Shown here one piece after another: positions 1 through 11,003 of a stretch of 64,000 nucleotides of DNA. Made by a program: the position numbers and the translations under genes. Each line of letters begins with the position of its first letter. Within the stretch, counting starts at the first letter, position 1. This DNA is from Ostrinia nubilalis (Eukaryota; Arthropoda; Insecta; Lepidoptera; Crambidae): assembly GCF_963855985.1 (NCBI RefSeq), contig NC_087113.1, positions 10,265,889 to 10,329,888 of the forward strand, written 5' to 3'. The notes beneath the pieces are model-generated. The model saw only the letters and a list, made by a program, of their open reading frames with translations, searched no databases and had not been told where the DNA came from.

Positions 1-12
1 GGGCGGTATCCA

Positions 13-573
13 GTGGCCAACATCCACCACTAATGAGACCTATATTGGCTTATAGTCCATTAAATAGAGATTAACTTTCAGTATGGGACGAAAAAAAAAT
101 AAGCTGTCAGTAAAAAGTTATGACCGTATGAAAAATTGTAGTAGTTTACGCGCTAATCTCAGGAACTACTGGTCCGATTTGAAAAATTTTTTTTGTTATG
201 GATAGCCCATTTATCAAGGATGGTTTTAGGTTATATAACATCACCCTACAACCAATAGGGGCGGAGCAGCGACCACCCGACCATAATTCCAATATTGTTG
301 TCTTTCTTCTAAGCTTTTTTTTTTCTTTTAGCGAGTATCTAACACGGCACAATAAACGACATGACATAACATGCATAGATTAGTCCAAAATGTGCTATGG
401 ATAGAATGATATCAAGAACATTTTTCGGTTGAAAAGGTAAAAAACATGACTTTTCATTCAGCCATAACTTTTTACTGACAGCATATTTTTGATTGCGGTT
501 TGTTTATAATGAATCAGTATTTAGTAGACTTTTTTACTATATAGGTCTCGTTAGTGGTGGACATTTGGACCAC
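13..573. mobile_element. inverted-repeat element at the left edge
   Basis: CCAACATCCACCACTAATGA near 17 matches, inverted, the stretch at 540-567, and inner segments near 98-135 and 445-490 also pair. This is a foldback or MITE-type element with no coding frame. Confidence 0.65.
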
Positions 574-990
574 ACTCCATACATTTTTGGTCATTGTCCT
601 TTAGAGAAAAGTCCAAAATTTCATATCTATTAGACCTTTAATGGTTTCAATGTTAGTTTCAAATTAAACAAAAAATCTAAATATTGTTTTACAAAATCAC
701 ATAATTGTTAAGTATTTTTAATCTGTGGAAGAATGACATTAATCGAAAATACAGTTAATTAACACGTTGCGTCTAGTGACAGCAATTAGCATCAAGTACT
801 TTACAACTCGAGACAGTTAGCGTTCAAAGTGTGAACCACCAGCATTTGTCACATTTTTATTTATAATTTAAATATTTTTACAATTAATTTACAATCTTAA
901 TAAATAAATCATCACATTGTAACTCGTGACAGTTAGTTTAGTATCAAAATTGTGAACTACTTACCCGCACTTCTGATAGTAAAATTAAAG
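574..990. other. AT-rich stretch upstream of stum exon 1
   Basis: No gene seen. Two imperfect copies of AACTCGAGACAGTTAG-type sequence occur at about 806 and 920. Promoter elements could not be assigned. Confidence 0.4.
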
Positions 991-1116
991 ATGAATACCC
1001 TCCAAGTACCGACTCCCGTGCCGTCGCCTGCGCCGTCGCGGCGGTCCACCAGATCTCGTGTCATGATCAGCACGGACCTGATGAAGAAGGACACTGACGT
1101 GGAAGAAGATGCCGAG
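991..1116 (+). CDS. stum: stum coding exon 1
   Basis: This exon runs from ATG 991 to GAG 1116 before a GTAGCA donor, phase 0. It encodes 42 polar residues starting [18 protein letters not shown], a Ser/Pro/Arg-rich cytoplasmic-looking N-terminus. It is the least conserved part, so the exact start is the least certain point of the gene. Confidence 0.65.
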
Positions 1117-4100
1117 GTAGCAACGAAGATAGTGTTGTCTTGTTGTGAAAATAGTCTCAATTACTTACCTACCAGAGCGTTACCTAGGTCCTAACGAGCA
1201 TAACACATGCTGAGTGGCTGCCATTTTGATTCAATATTAAACAAGTTGTAGTACACGGATCTCTGTTGTAGTCTTAATAAGGATTTTGAATTACCTTTTT
1301 TTTTCACATGAATATCTTCTTTACCTTTGCGTTTTATCAAGTGTAAGGTGGTGGTGATTAATAAAATGCACAAGTTTTTGATGTTTAAAAAGTTTGCCGG
1401 ATGGTGGTAATGGTGTCCCGTGTCAGTAACAAGTGTACGTTTGCATAGCCCCTAGAGATATTTTTACATTTGCCCTTAGAGCTCTTTCAAATTAGAAGTT
1501 TTGAGACGGACGTTTGTCGTCGTTTGCAGGACCGCACACTGAAAATTGTATTACAACTGCGTTGGAATAAGAATTACAATCAATTACCAACAGAGTGTGC
1601 GGTTGATCAGTTGAACAGATTGTGCGGTCTCGCAAACAACCGATCGTTTGCGAGACCGCACAATCTGTTCAACTGATCAACAAAACGTTCGCCTCAGAAC
1701 GTTTAATTTGAAACAGCATTTAGGAGTTTATTTATTGCCCCGAAGCAGTTAAAGTAATACTGGGACGCTTTTCAAAAGCCTAATTTGCAGAAAATAAATG
1801 CCTATTAACTTAACTTAACCCTTCCCTTCTCTCCAGGACACCCGCAAGAAGCTGGACTCGTCGCTGGTGGAACACACGAGCGTTATGAAGGGCGCCATCC
1901 CCGTGCTGCCGATCGTCCTGGCCTATTTCTGCCTGCTGTGCAACGTCTGCGTCCCTGGCTTGGGTAAGTTGACTTCTCAGTTGTTAAACTTCTGACAGAA
2001 TGGTCGTTAGTACCTCTAGCATGAAAAACTCGTCTTCGCGTCTGCGTCCCTGGCTTGGGTGAGTAGCAGCGTTGCCAGACGTCCCGATTTTGGCGGGACG
2101 TCCCGATTTTTAAATCAAATTTAAATGTCCCGCGCGGGACAGGCTCTGTCCCGCTTTTCGGAGAGAGACACTCACTTCATCAGACTATTGTTTGAAACTC
2201 CATATTATTCTGAAGAATAATTTTTTTATTTCGATTTTTCTTTTTTTATTCTAAAGACAAATTTAACGATAGAGTAAATCTGATTTAAAATATTATTTTT
2301 TTTGTTAAAATACATTTTCTATGGCTACTTTTGCTATCTATTGCGTGACGTAACGTACGTAAACGTAATTTTAAGTCAAATAAAAGGATAAATATTTGAA
2401 AACCTTTGATTATATACGTTTTTTTACTATGTCCCGCTTCTGACGGAAGAATCCCGCTATTTTCACTCAAAAAGTACCAAAGTCCCGACTTGGCGAAAAA
2501 AAAAAACTGGCAACGCTGGTGAGTAGGTAGACTTCTCAGTCGTTAAACTTCTGACAGAATGGTCGTTAGTACCTCTAGCATGAAAAACTCGTCTTCGAAT
2601 AGTTTGTTTATTCGAATCGCTATCTAATGATTTAGTATGAAAATTTAAAATAAATGCCCCTACTGTCATAACGAGAACTAAGAAATATTAGCAGGAACAA
2701 TTGTAACATATTGGTATCGAAATCGAATAGTGAACGTGACGTAAAGTGAACTTACGAGTAGTATGAGAAATAGTAACACAAAACTAATTTAGACAATCGA
2801 GATCGTCACGTTATTGTTGGCGAAGGCTGTGTATCGAATTTTGTTTCGCCGTCAATGTTTTAGTGAGAAAGTTACGTCCTACGCAAACGATTCGAAGACG
2901 CAAGTTTTTTGTGCTTGAGGTACGAAAGTGTAAATTGTTTGTGGAACGTCTCACCATCTTTTCCTGTTCACGGTTCTCGGTCTTATCCAACACGGTTCAC
3001 TCGTGTAGGGGACAACCCATCGCAGTTTTGATCAGCTCTACTTATCCTTCGCATTGGCGAACGTCCGAGTGACCTGGTGTCCTCTACTTTGCCCTGCACC
3101 ACAAGACACTATGCAGTCTATTACGTCTCGAGTTGACACCTCCATGTTAAAATAATGGTGTCTTAATGGACGACAGACTTTATTACATACAGTATGAGTA
3201 GGGCGGAGCTGTCGCTTGGCTACTCGCCAAGTTGACAAAGAACCGTGAATAATGCGATGCAAAAACACGATTAAAATACCTACTGAACCTACGAAAAAAC
3301 TCATTCTTTATAACACTTTTAATAGCTAGGCAGTAAAAACTAGTTGCTAACCTAAGTTTGAGTTGCACCACCTAACTTCGACCGTGAATATAACGACCAA
3401 CTCATTTTACATTCGAATGAAATATTGGAATTTACTTACACCCGTATTCACAAACGGTGCTTGCTAAATTAATATTCACAAATACAATTCTTGCTTCAGT
3501 TAAGCCAGCATCGTTTGTGAATACAGGCGTAAGTGAAGCAGCAAATTGAATGCACAGCGTTGAATAGAGCTCTGTGATTGGTTCGTATGTGATCCTGTGC
3601 GTCCACGCGCACTGTGAGAAAGATGAGACCTCAAATGTTTGCGTTAGAATAGTTATTATTGCCACTGATGTTTTTTTTTGCAGGTACAATTCTGAGTGGA
3701 CTGTTCTGTCTGTGTTTCGGCATACCGAGGTTCGGCGTCTACGATGGAGCCAAGCAGAGGATAGGTAAGTGACGTTTGCAAGCTTACCAGGGAATATGAA
3801 CTTCATGTCAAAGGTCCTTTACAGACTATTGGGGATAGAACCAAGCAAGAAAGGGGAGTGTTTTTATCCCAATCATCCATTTGCCTCTGGTAAATTGGAC
3901 TGTCGTGTTTCTGCAGTGGAAGCTAAATGACCTGATGATTATGATGAAAAGGGAGAGACGTGTTCCTGTAGTGGAGGCTAAATAACCTGATAATTATGAC
4001 CACGAAGTGCCACGAACGACCCTATCTTACTTCAAAATCTTGAATTTGTCGGAATTAGAGGAAAGGAGAAGGAATACACGGTGAAAATTGGTGACCTAAA

Positions 4101-7100
4101 CAGCTCTGAATCCCACACTGAATGTGGAGTCCCACAGGGCAGTATCACAAAATATAACAGAAGACAAACTCCATACTAAACGCGCTCGAGCCACGCACAC
4201 ATAGACACCGCTCTAGCAAGACTGTCTTGGACGAATGCGAGCGCGACGTGGCGCGACAGACGTTCGCCACACGTTCGCTGTGGTTCGCTTGAGTCACGCG
4301 CCGGTCAACCGCCTGTGATATTATTTTGTTTTGCGAAATTGACGAAAATGAGTGAACAGAAAAAGTCGTATTATAATTGTTCGGTATTTGGTTGCTTAAA
4401 CTCATCATTAAATACCGAATTTTCATTTTTTAAATTACCAGTTGATTCGGGGAGGTAAGTAAGTTATTTATTTGAATTTCAATTGAAATTGAAAGCCAAC
4501 TCAATTATTAGGAATATCGAATTGTTTTAGAGAGGTTTTAGGAATTATTGGATAACTAGCTTTTGCCCGCGGCTTCACCCGCGTGAAATTTAGTTTGTCA
4601 CAGATCGTCATAAATTATAGCCTATATGTTATTCAGGATTATAAACAATAATACTGTAAAGTTACATCAAAATCCGTTCAGTAGTTTTTGCGTGAAAGAG
4701 CAACAAACATCCAGACATCCAGACATCCAAACTTTCGCATTTATAATATTAAGTTGGATAATAGTGTCAACCACTCAACTAAATACTACTTCCTTCTCGT
4801 GTATTTGTTTGCAAACTATTACTATAATAACGTACTAAATGTAAATAAGTATACGTGGATATCTGTTATTGTCTTTCTTGCATAGTATTAAGAGTAACAT
4901 TTTTCTATCATAACGAAATAAACGCAACACATGACAAGACAACCCTAGCGCGACGGCCGAGCGTGCGAGCGAGAGAGGTATGCAAAGCGAGGTACATACA
5001 TGAGTTTACCTTCTGTTATATTTTGTGGCAGTATCCTGTGGCCAAGCCTGTTTCTTATAAGATGATAAACAAATAAATTATTAAAATAGTAAGACACGGG
5101 TCTTAACGCGACGTTTATTAATGAGTTACATAATGTACTCACGGCTTGACGTTTCGGCTGCGATGTGCCGTGGTCACAAGCAGACTGGCGGTTCGCGGCG
5201 TCGTCCGTTCGGGCGGGCTTGAAGATTTTCAACTACCCTCATATTGTCATTTGTTACACTACCACTAGTGATGTTACCCGTGTCTTACTATTTTAATTGA
5301 AATGGAACGCGAAAGTTTAAAATCTTAAATAAATGATTAAAAATAATATGAATGAAACAATAATGCAAAATGAACAATAACAAACATTTTCATTTGTATC
5401 TGTGCAGGCTCGCTGGTGATCAACCTGATTGTGGGGTGCGGGCAGCTGTTCACGGTGCTGTTCTGCCTGGTGGGCTGGGGCTGGTCCATCTGGTGGGGCG
5501 TCATCATGCTGCGGGTCTCGCGTGAGTATCCACAAGACTTATTACCTTACTATAGACGGATAAAATTGATTGGTGGTATCTCGGCCGTTTGGTGTAGTGG
5601 TTCAGAACGGACTACTATGCCGAGAGGTCCCGGGTTCGATTCCCGGTTCGATAAGCCAATTTAAAATCACTGTAAGTCAGTTTGTAAGCAATTTATGAAT
5701 AAAATTACTATGTAAATAATAAAAGTGTTTATTATAGTTCTTTTATTATCAAAGTTTCTTTATAATACTATTTGGGATCAAACATTATAAACGGATTTAA
5801 AATTTGTAAATTTTTTGGACCAAAATTGCACTCTGAGATCCATGTTAGCAAAAAAATTATTTACTGAAAAAATATTATTTGTTTTTTATCTTTCATAGTA
5901 TTCAAGACTTTCTACTACCTGGTACATGGGGTAAATCAATTTTTTGCAAGTCTTCCATTTTTTTTTTGTCGAGTGATTTCGGACTTTTGAGTAGACCCGC
6001 AGTTTTGACGGCCAATTTTAGAAAAATGCGCAGACGCTAGCAACCCAAGCTTTACTGGCTTATTGACAAATTTAGTAAATGAGGCTTTCCTGGAATGCCA
6101 GCTCTCTGGCGCAAGTTTTTAAAAAGTTATAGCGTAAAATGTTACCCTGGTCTACTATAGTAGGCCACGCGTGTACTCTAGTGTTAAGTTGCTTACTTTG
6201 GGGCTAGCTGGCGCTGTGTGAAATTGTCCAAAGATTTATTTATTATTATTATTTATCTACAGGCAGTGTGTAACCGAGAGGTTCGTGAAGTTATTGGAGT
6301 GGGAGGGATGAATTTAGACGTATCGGAGCTGCCACAGTCAGTCTCGTGACATTTGATGTTCTACGCGCTTCAGGGCAATGACTGTCCCAATACTGTTTTA
6401 TGAAATTACTAGCTTTTGCCCGCCGCTTCACCCGCGTGAAATTTAGTTTGTCACATATCGTCATAAATTGTAGCCTATATGTTATTCTGGGTTGTAAACA
6501 ATAATACTGTAAAGTTTCATCAAAATCCGTTCAGAAGTTTTTGCGTGAAAGAGTAACAAACATCCAGACATCCAAACTTTCGCATTTATAATATTAGTAT
6601 TAGTAGGATTATAAATAAACGACTCCTTGCTAAAGTAGCGTCTATTATCTGATTTTTTTTTCTTTATTCAGAAAACCACAGCTCTTTATAATAATAATAC
6701 AAACAGGTATTTTTGTTCTTACAGCCAATAATTTAAATAATATCAGTTGAATGATAATTACGTATTTAAACGAATTCGTTTCAATTTAATCTAATGAAAT
6801 AGCGTCCTTTGTTTTTGTAAACAGCTGAATTTAGTGATGCGTGCCAATCGGCAGTAAACGTCAAGTTTGTTCGTTGTCAACTATAAGTTGGCGCCCAACG
6901 TGGTGTTCTGTTTTATAGTCACTGTTAACTTCTAATTTAAAATAAGAACTTCGATAATCTGTAGCGCAAATAGGATAGGACATTATAAAATTCATCCGAA
7001 TCAATCATCGTTTCAGCCGAAAGACGTCCACTGCTGGACAAAGGCCTCCCCCAAGGATTTCAATATTATGTAGTATAAAAAAAAGAAAATATTGTTTTCA

Positions 7101-7190
7101 GGTAAATACCGCAAGTTGAAAGCGGAAGAAGCGGCAGCAGAGGAGGCAGCGGCGCCGCCAGTCACCGCCAACAACCACACGAGGGCGTAA
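991..7190 (+). CDS. stum: Stum (stumble)/SPEC3-family membrane protein, five coding exons
   Basis: Joined exons 991-1116, 1837-1963, 3684-3764, 5408-5521 and 7102-7190 give 537 bases, 178 residues plus TAA. Every junction is GT..AG and the phases (0,1,1,1) close. The product has a short Ser/Pro-rich N-terminus, then the conserved core with [27 protein letters not shown] and [12 protein letters not shown], and a charged Ala/Glu-rich tail. At least two hydrophobic segments are visible (exons 2-3 and exon 4). This core matches the family of Drosophila Stum, known for mechanotransduction in proprioceptive neurons, and vertebrate STUM. I chose ATG 991 because no better start precedes it in frame; a further 5' exon outside the window or an alternative long N-terminus cannot be excluded. 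The gene converges on Ehbp1. The 5' splice site of exon 2 is duplicated and carries a hAT insertion. Family assignment is confident; function in this species is inferred. Confidence 0.9.
1602..1681. repeat. perfect 36-base inverted repeat
   Basis: Arms 1602-1637 and 1646-1681 are exact reverse complements around the 8-base loop AACCGATC, inside stum intron 1. Part of the arm (GACCGCACA) recurs about 70 bases upstream. Confidence 0.9.
1837..1963 (+). CDS. stum: stum coding exon 2
   Basis: The acceptor is CTCCAG ending at 1836 and the donor is G|GTAAGT at 1964. The exon encodes [19 protein letters not shown] followed by [19 protein letters not shown] and VPGLG, the first hydrophobic segment and the hallmark VPGLG of the family. 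Its last 20 bases and its donor recur at 2039-2058 in a tandem duplication. Confidence 0.9.
1944..2598 (+). repeat. ~95-base tandem duplication spanning the stum exon 2 donor
   Basis: Positions 1944-2038 (end of exon 2, donor and intron start) are repeated from 2039. The second copy reads GGGTGAGTAG instead of GGGTAAGTTG and is split by the hAT element at 2067-2518, resuming at 2519. Confidence 0.85.
2067..2518. mobile_element. non-autonomous hAT element
   Basis: The 12-base terminal inverted repeat CAGCGTTGCCAG / CTGGCAACGCTG is flanked by the 8-base direct repeat GTGAGTAG at 2059-2066 and 2519-2526. The CAG ends and 8-base duplication are the hAT signature. It is 452 bases with no transposase. 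Confidence 0.9.
2600..3430. other. stum intron 2, no assignable feature
   Basis: No gene or clear repeat was seen except a short fragment near 3353 (GAGTTGCACCACCTAACTTC) shared with the MITEs at 22566 and 30749. Confidence 0.4.
3438..3640. mobile_element. CCCGTATTCACAAA-type dispersed repeat, copy 1
   Basis: It shares CAGCGTTGAATAGAGCTCTG and the GTGAATACAGGCGTAAG end with copies at 10858-11003 and 52912-53045, the first of which is in the opposite orientation. Confidence 0.6.
3684..3764 (+). CDS. stum: stum coding exon 3
   Basis: The acceptor is a T-run plus CAG at 3681-3683 and the donor is G|GTAAGT at 3765. The exon encodes [20 protein letters not shown] then GAKQRI, continuing the membrane core in phase 1 on both sides. 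Confidence 0.9.
4029..4146 (+). pseudogene. LINE reverse-transcriptase fragment, interrupted
   Basis: The plus strand reads [20 protein letters not shown] then [19 protein letters not shown], the GVPQGSIL turn of Jockey/CR1-type reverse transcriptases. The frame resumes at 5028 with LWPSLFLI after the element at 4146-5027. Confidence 0.75.
4348..4454 (+). CDS. THAP-domain N-terminal exon (transposon-derived)
   Basis: ATG 4348 opens [20 protein letters not shown] then [15 protein letters not shown], ending at AG|GTAAGT. The CxVxGC spacing and FFKLP are typical of the first half of a C2CH THAP domain, found in P-element transposases and related host proteins. No further exon with the rest of the domain was seen before 5027, so this is a remnant of a transposase or of a captured gene start. 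Expression is unknown. Confidence 0.65.
4556..4752 (+). repeat. dispersed repeat CTAGCTTTTGCCCGCGGCTT, copy 1
   Basis: About 200 bases ending in CGCATTTATAATATTA. Related copies lie at 6409-6605 and 47053-47395, with a fragment at 57197-57222. The class is not certain; the family is common in moths. Confidence 0.75.
5081..5299. mobile_element. inverted-repeat MITE
   Basis: ATTAAAATAGTAAGACACGG at the left is the reverse complement of the right end (5278-5299). No coding capacity. Confidence 0.75.
5408..5521 (+). CDS. stum: stum coding exon 4
   Basis: The acceptor is TGTGCAG at 5401-5407 and the donor is C|GTGAGT at 5522. The exon encodes [19 protein letters not shown] then [18 protein letters not shown], the second conserved hydrophobic region with the Trp-rich WGWSIWWG motif. 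GC content is much higher than in the surrounding intron. Confidence 0.92.
5578..5700 (+). mobile_element. tRNA-derived SINE
   Basis: TGGTGTAGTGG (A box) and GGTTCGATTCC (B box) sit in a tRNA-like cloverleaf from about 5582 to 5652, followed by an unrelated AT-rich tail. The acceptor ends pair poorly, so a SINE head is more likely than a working tRNA gene. Confidence 0.6.
5700..6408. other. stum intron 4, no assignable feature
   Basis: AT-rich sequence without frames or clear repeats between the SINE and the dispersed repeat at 6409. Confidence 0.4.
6409..6605 (+). repeat. dispersed repeat CTAGCTTTTGCCCGC, copy 2
   Basis: Close copy of 4556-4752, including the CATCCAGACATCCAAAC motif and the CGCATTTATAATATTAGTA end. 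Confidence 0.75.
7013..7062 (-). mobile_element. RTE LINE 3'-end fragment
   Basis: CGTCCACTGCTGGACAAAGG and CCTCCCCCAA match the 3' coding end of the RTE element at 37608-39508. Confidence 0.7.
7102..7190 (+). CDS. stum: stum coding exon 5 and stop
   Basis: The acceptor is TGTTTTCAG ending at 7101. The exon encodes [20 protein letters not shown] then VTANNHTRA and stops at TAA 7188-7190. It is a charged C-terminal tail. The remnant 3' end of an RTE LINE lies about 40 bases upstream of the acceptor. Confidence 0.88.
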
Positions 7191-8850
7191 CGACCGCCAC
7201 GCGACAGCGTCACGACCGCTACTCGACCACGTGACGGTCGCCACCCGACAACGTGGCGATCGTCTGTGAACAATGACTGCCACAACAGGTCAAGCTCTAT
7301 GACAAATAAGCAGAAATAGTCTGGTTTCGAAGTGATAGTTTGATACAAGCAAAACTAACTCTTATTTATTATTATGATAATGTATAAAATTGGCACGCCA
7401 TCTTGAAATTTGGGTGAGTGTTAGCTTGACACTTCACTTCTTAAAATTGTGTAATTTATCTTTTTTAACGCGAATTCAATGTTAGACAAAAGGTCTAAAC
7501 GTTGCTTGTAATTAAAAATAAACGATGAAATGTAGAAATCGTTTTGCTTGATTATTCGATAAATCTGGCTCGAAGGACCAAAAGAGCGGTTTGACAAAAC
7601 AATGTAATGTTGCGAAAAATGTAAATAAACTAAGGCTTAAATCATAAAAACATGTACAATACGAATAGAAGTTGGATGTGGACCGATATTTTTAAACTTG
7701 TAAATTTTAGGAAATTATCTGCAGGTCAGATTTTGAATTTTAACCATTGTAAATGGTTTTTTGAATAAAAACACTTCCATTCGAAGTTTTCCGACCACTT
7801 TGGTCTTTTTAGTGTGTAAGTTACTTGTCAAGGGTGCCACAAAGATGTAAAATAAAATTTTCCTGCTTTTTAAAGTAAATAAAGAACATGTAAATATAAA
7901 AGTAAGAAAAAATTCGTTTACTCTTAACATCTGGCAAAACATTGAAAAACTTTAATGACAAAATAATTATTTCCATTATTTTATTCAAATAAATAAGTAA
8001 TTTTTTTGACTCAATATATAAAATTATGTGTTAACAAATCGCATCTTTGTGGCAGGTACTTGAGTACTATGTATATGATACGGCCCCAGTGCTTCAACTA
8101 TAGTATTTAATGAACTCAATATTTAATAAATGCTCAAGATAGAAGACATTGAGTAATTGGAGCGCTCATTATATTCTATTGGCTGTAAGTACATACTTAT
8201 TAATATTCTTATTTGAAACTCATTTAAAATAAAACTTAAACTTTTTTTAGTCTTCTATCTTGACAAAATAATGAAAACATAAAATAAATAATTAAGAAAC
8301 TTTTGTAAATGACCAAATATAACTTTTTTGAATTCAAATATTAGTAGCGGTCACAATACTAAAGTTTTTTTAGCAAACATAAGTACTTACTGTAGTTTTT
8401 GACATTTTTCCATACCAATATTAACTAATAGTTATTTATGCAGTTAATTAAATTGTGTTAATCAACATAAATAACCAATTATAGTTTTAACTGTATTGAT
8501 ATAATTTTTTAAACATTAACTTGTATTAATGCAGAATTTTATAATATTTTTAAAACCCAAAATCTTGAAATTTAAATTTTAAATACGTATTTGTACAGAG
8601 TATAAAATAAATGAATTCGGAAATAAATTATTGCATGTAAGAATAAAATAGTAAAATTAAAAATTATTTAAGAAATAATTAGAATTGTGTAAAAATTGAG
8701 ATTTGCGAAAAACTTCTATCGAGTTCTTCCATAAGTTTAAGTTCGTATTAACTCAAATATTTTAAATTCTTGTTACTTATATTAAGTTTTATTGTATTCT
8801 CTATTATAGTTGCTTGTACAACTAATAATCAATAAAAAAATTAAAACATC
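7191..8850 (+). other. probable stum 3' untranslated region
   Basis: About 1.7 kb of AT-rich DNA follows the stum stop with no coding frame. AATAAA signals occur at several places, including about 7517-7522 and 8831-8836. The last lies about 130 bases from the candidate poly(A) signal of the convergent Ehbp1 transcript. The 3' end is inferred from these signals only. Confidence 0.4.
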
Positions 8851-8992
8851 ATCATTTTACTATTTTTTTCTATAACTAACATTATAAAGTAAATTGTATG
8901 AATTGGTGTAAACTTGCTGGACAATACGAAGAAGAAACAGAAGAAGAAAGAAGGTATCTGAAATGAAAGACAAGATTATTTTACAATATCAC

Positions 8993-8998
8993 TTTATT
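8993..8998 (-). terminator. candidate Ehbp1 poly(A) signal
   Basis: AATAAA on the minus strand followed by AT-rich sequence. It faces the last AATAAA of stum (8831-8836). Another candidate for Ehbp1 is at 12388-12393. The choice cannot be made from sequence alone. Confidence 0.3.
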
Positions 8999-10240
8999 AA
9001 GGGTTCGCATTACATAGCGTCATATCAGACGAAGGGCGCTCCGCCTACGTCTACTATACACGGCCTAACACTCGCTACTTGTTGAAACTGAACAAATAGT
9101 GAACTGTAAACTCGAAAAATCAGTTTTTCAAGATTTTATCTTAACATTATGTCATTTTATGTTAAAAACTCGAAAATCTGATTTTTCGAGTTAACGCAGT
9201 ATACTATTTTAAGTGCGAACTGTAAAAAACACAGCAATAACACAAACATGACACCAATCAGTTGTACAGCGCTGCACCATATGGTAAAATTCACGAGTAA
9301 TTTTAACTATGTGCTCATATAGGGCGAACTTTATAAGTGTACTGTAAAAGTATTTTGCGAGGATATACAGGGTGTGAAAGTGAAAATTGTACCGCTATAT
9401 CAATAGGCCAACGTGTATTGAAAATACAATTACATCGGGGCATAGTTTATAAAATATCCCACATTCCAGATAAATAATAGGAACTAACAAACCTAATTTT
9501 ATATTTTTAATAGAACAGACCTGGACAGTTACACTAATAAACAATCACCCTATATATCTTTCATTTTAATAAAGAAAGTATAATCAAGCTAAGAAGTTTG
9601 CAATTAATACTCCAAACCAAAATTTAATGTGTATGTAACCATTTAATCATAAACTGTGTAGAATTTTTTAAAATACATTTCAAATATTCATATGACAGCC
9701 AAACACTTGAGATCCCGTGACCGCCATCGCCATACATGTCATTTTATAAAAACATAAAATTAAAACAATACTTAAAGTATACTACAAACCGGTATGAACA
9801 ACTGCCTATTTTATCAAGGGCGAGTTAACTTTACCATTGGTAAATAATTGTCACCAAAAAAACTTACAGGATTACCAATTACTTTTTGGAATTATTCGTG
9901 TCAATTAACCAATTCTTGCGTTCACGGGATCTTGCTCAAATATTGCAATATCTTTTATTTTATTGTGACATTTTCGAGATCGCCATTTCTATTTAATAAC
10001 CTTTAGTGATGCGACATTACAATCGTTTAAATACCGTACTTATACAAAAATTGCAGCCAATCTGTTAGTTTAACATCACGGCCGAGATTGACATACATTG
10101 AAATTCATTTATGACACATTTCATCGATTTATCATCATAGGAGGAAGTTTCAATCGAAAGCATGATCCAATGTAACATGGCGTTACACAGGGTGACTTGA
10201 AATTATAGCATAATCTTGTATGGCGACAGCAATATAATTA
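8999..10240. other. region downstream of both host genes, or long Ehbp1 3' UTR
   Basis: AT-rich with no coding frame. GATTTTTCGAGT-type inverted motifs occur at 9105-9200. Confidence 0.35.
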
Positions 10241-10318
10241 CGCGCGAGCGATAAGGATGGGTAGCTTGGGGTCATTGGACGAAATTCTACGTGCTCGGCG
10301 ACCGGGCTTTAGTACAGA
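10240..10318. mobile_element. half copy of the palindromic TA-flanked MITE
   Basis: Only the right arm is present (GCGCGAGCGATAAGGATGGG to CCGGGCTTTA). Full copies are at 20067, 31610, 41778 and 52722. Confidence 0.75.
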
Positions 10319-10857
10319 TCATTTAGAACATATTTGTATATGGACATTGGACACTCATATGCAAAAGCGAACCATTCCATTATGCTCTAATTCCAAGTCA
10401 CCCTGTATAATGTCAAACCGACAGACTACGCAGCCCCGTGAATAAAACATACTACTATGTACAAGTCTTACAAATTGCACGCCGTTGAATACAAAACCAA
10501 ATAGCACCTCTTCCGTCAACCCAGGGAATTCGTTTATCGGTTGGGACATTATTACTGAGAAAATACAGGGTGATAAAAAATCTATTTTATTTTTGACGAT
10601 TTCTTTAAGTCACATCCACTCATCCCAAACTTTTTGGACTGTAAGAAAGTTTTAAAAGCAAGTACAGACAACGGCACTTCAAGGTAAACACTGTGGTACC
10701 TTATGCCGTTGAAATAGGGGTTATGTTGCAATAAAAATTTCATCTAATGTTCTCGACTGTAAAATAAAAATCCAACCGATAAACAAAGACAAAATACGTA
10801 TTTAACAGCGGTACAGTTAAAGCTGTTACTACAATTATGTAATAAACATTAACGCCC

Positions 10858-11003
10858 GAAATCACAAACATTACTACGAGGTCTCACAGTGCGCGTGAAC
10901 ACAGAGTGACACACAAACCAATCGCAGAGCTCTATTCAACGCTGTGCGTTCGATTTGCTACTTCACTTAAGCAAGCATCGTTTGTGAATAAGGGCGTAAG
11001 ATT
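10858..11003. mobile_element. CCCGTATTCACAAA-type repeat, copy 2
   Basis: It carries CAGAGCTCTATTCAACGCTG, inverted relative to the copy at 3438. Confidence 0.6.

Larger units (their letters stand above)
4146..5027. mobile_element. P-like element with THAP exon
   Basis: The ends CACAAAATATAACAGAAG and its inverse at 5010-5027 form inverted repeats, flanked by the direct repeat GCAGTAT(C) (4139-4146 and 5028-5035). Inside, 4348-4454 encodes a THAP zinc-finger start. Removing the element restores a continuous reverse-transcriptase frame, which confirms the insertion. A second repeat (4556-4752) is nested within it. Confidence 0.7.

Noticed and set aside
3432..3806. 124-codon minus-strand frame
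   Set aside because: It runs antisense through stum exon 3 and a dispersed repeat; no family resemblance.
4145..4426. 93-codon minus-strand frame
   Set aside because: It is a shadow opposite the THAP exon and the element's inverted end.
5582..5654. Possible functional tRNA gene
   Set aside because: The acceptor ends do not pair well and an unrelated tail follows directly. A SINE head is more likely.
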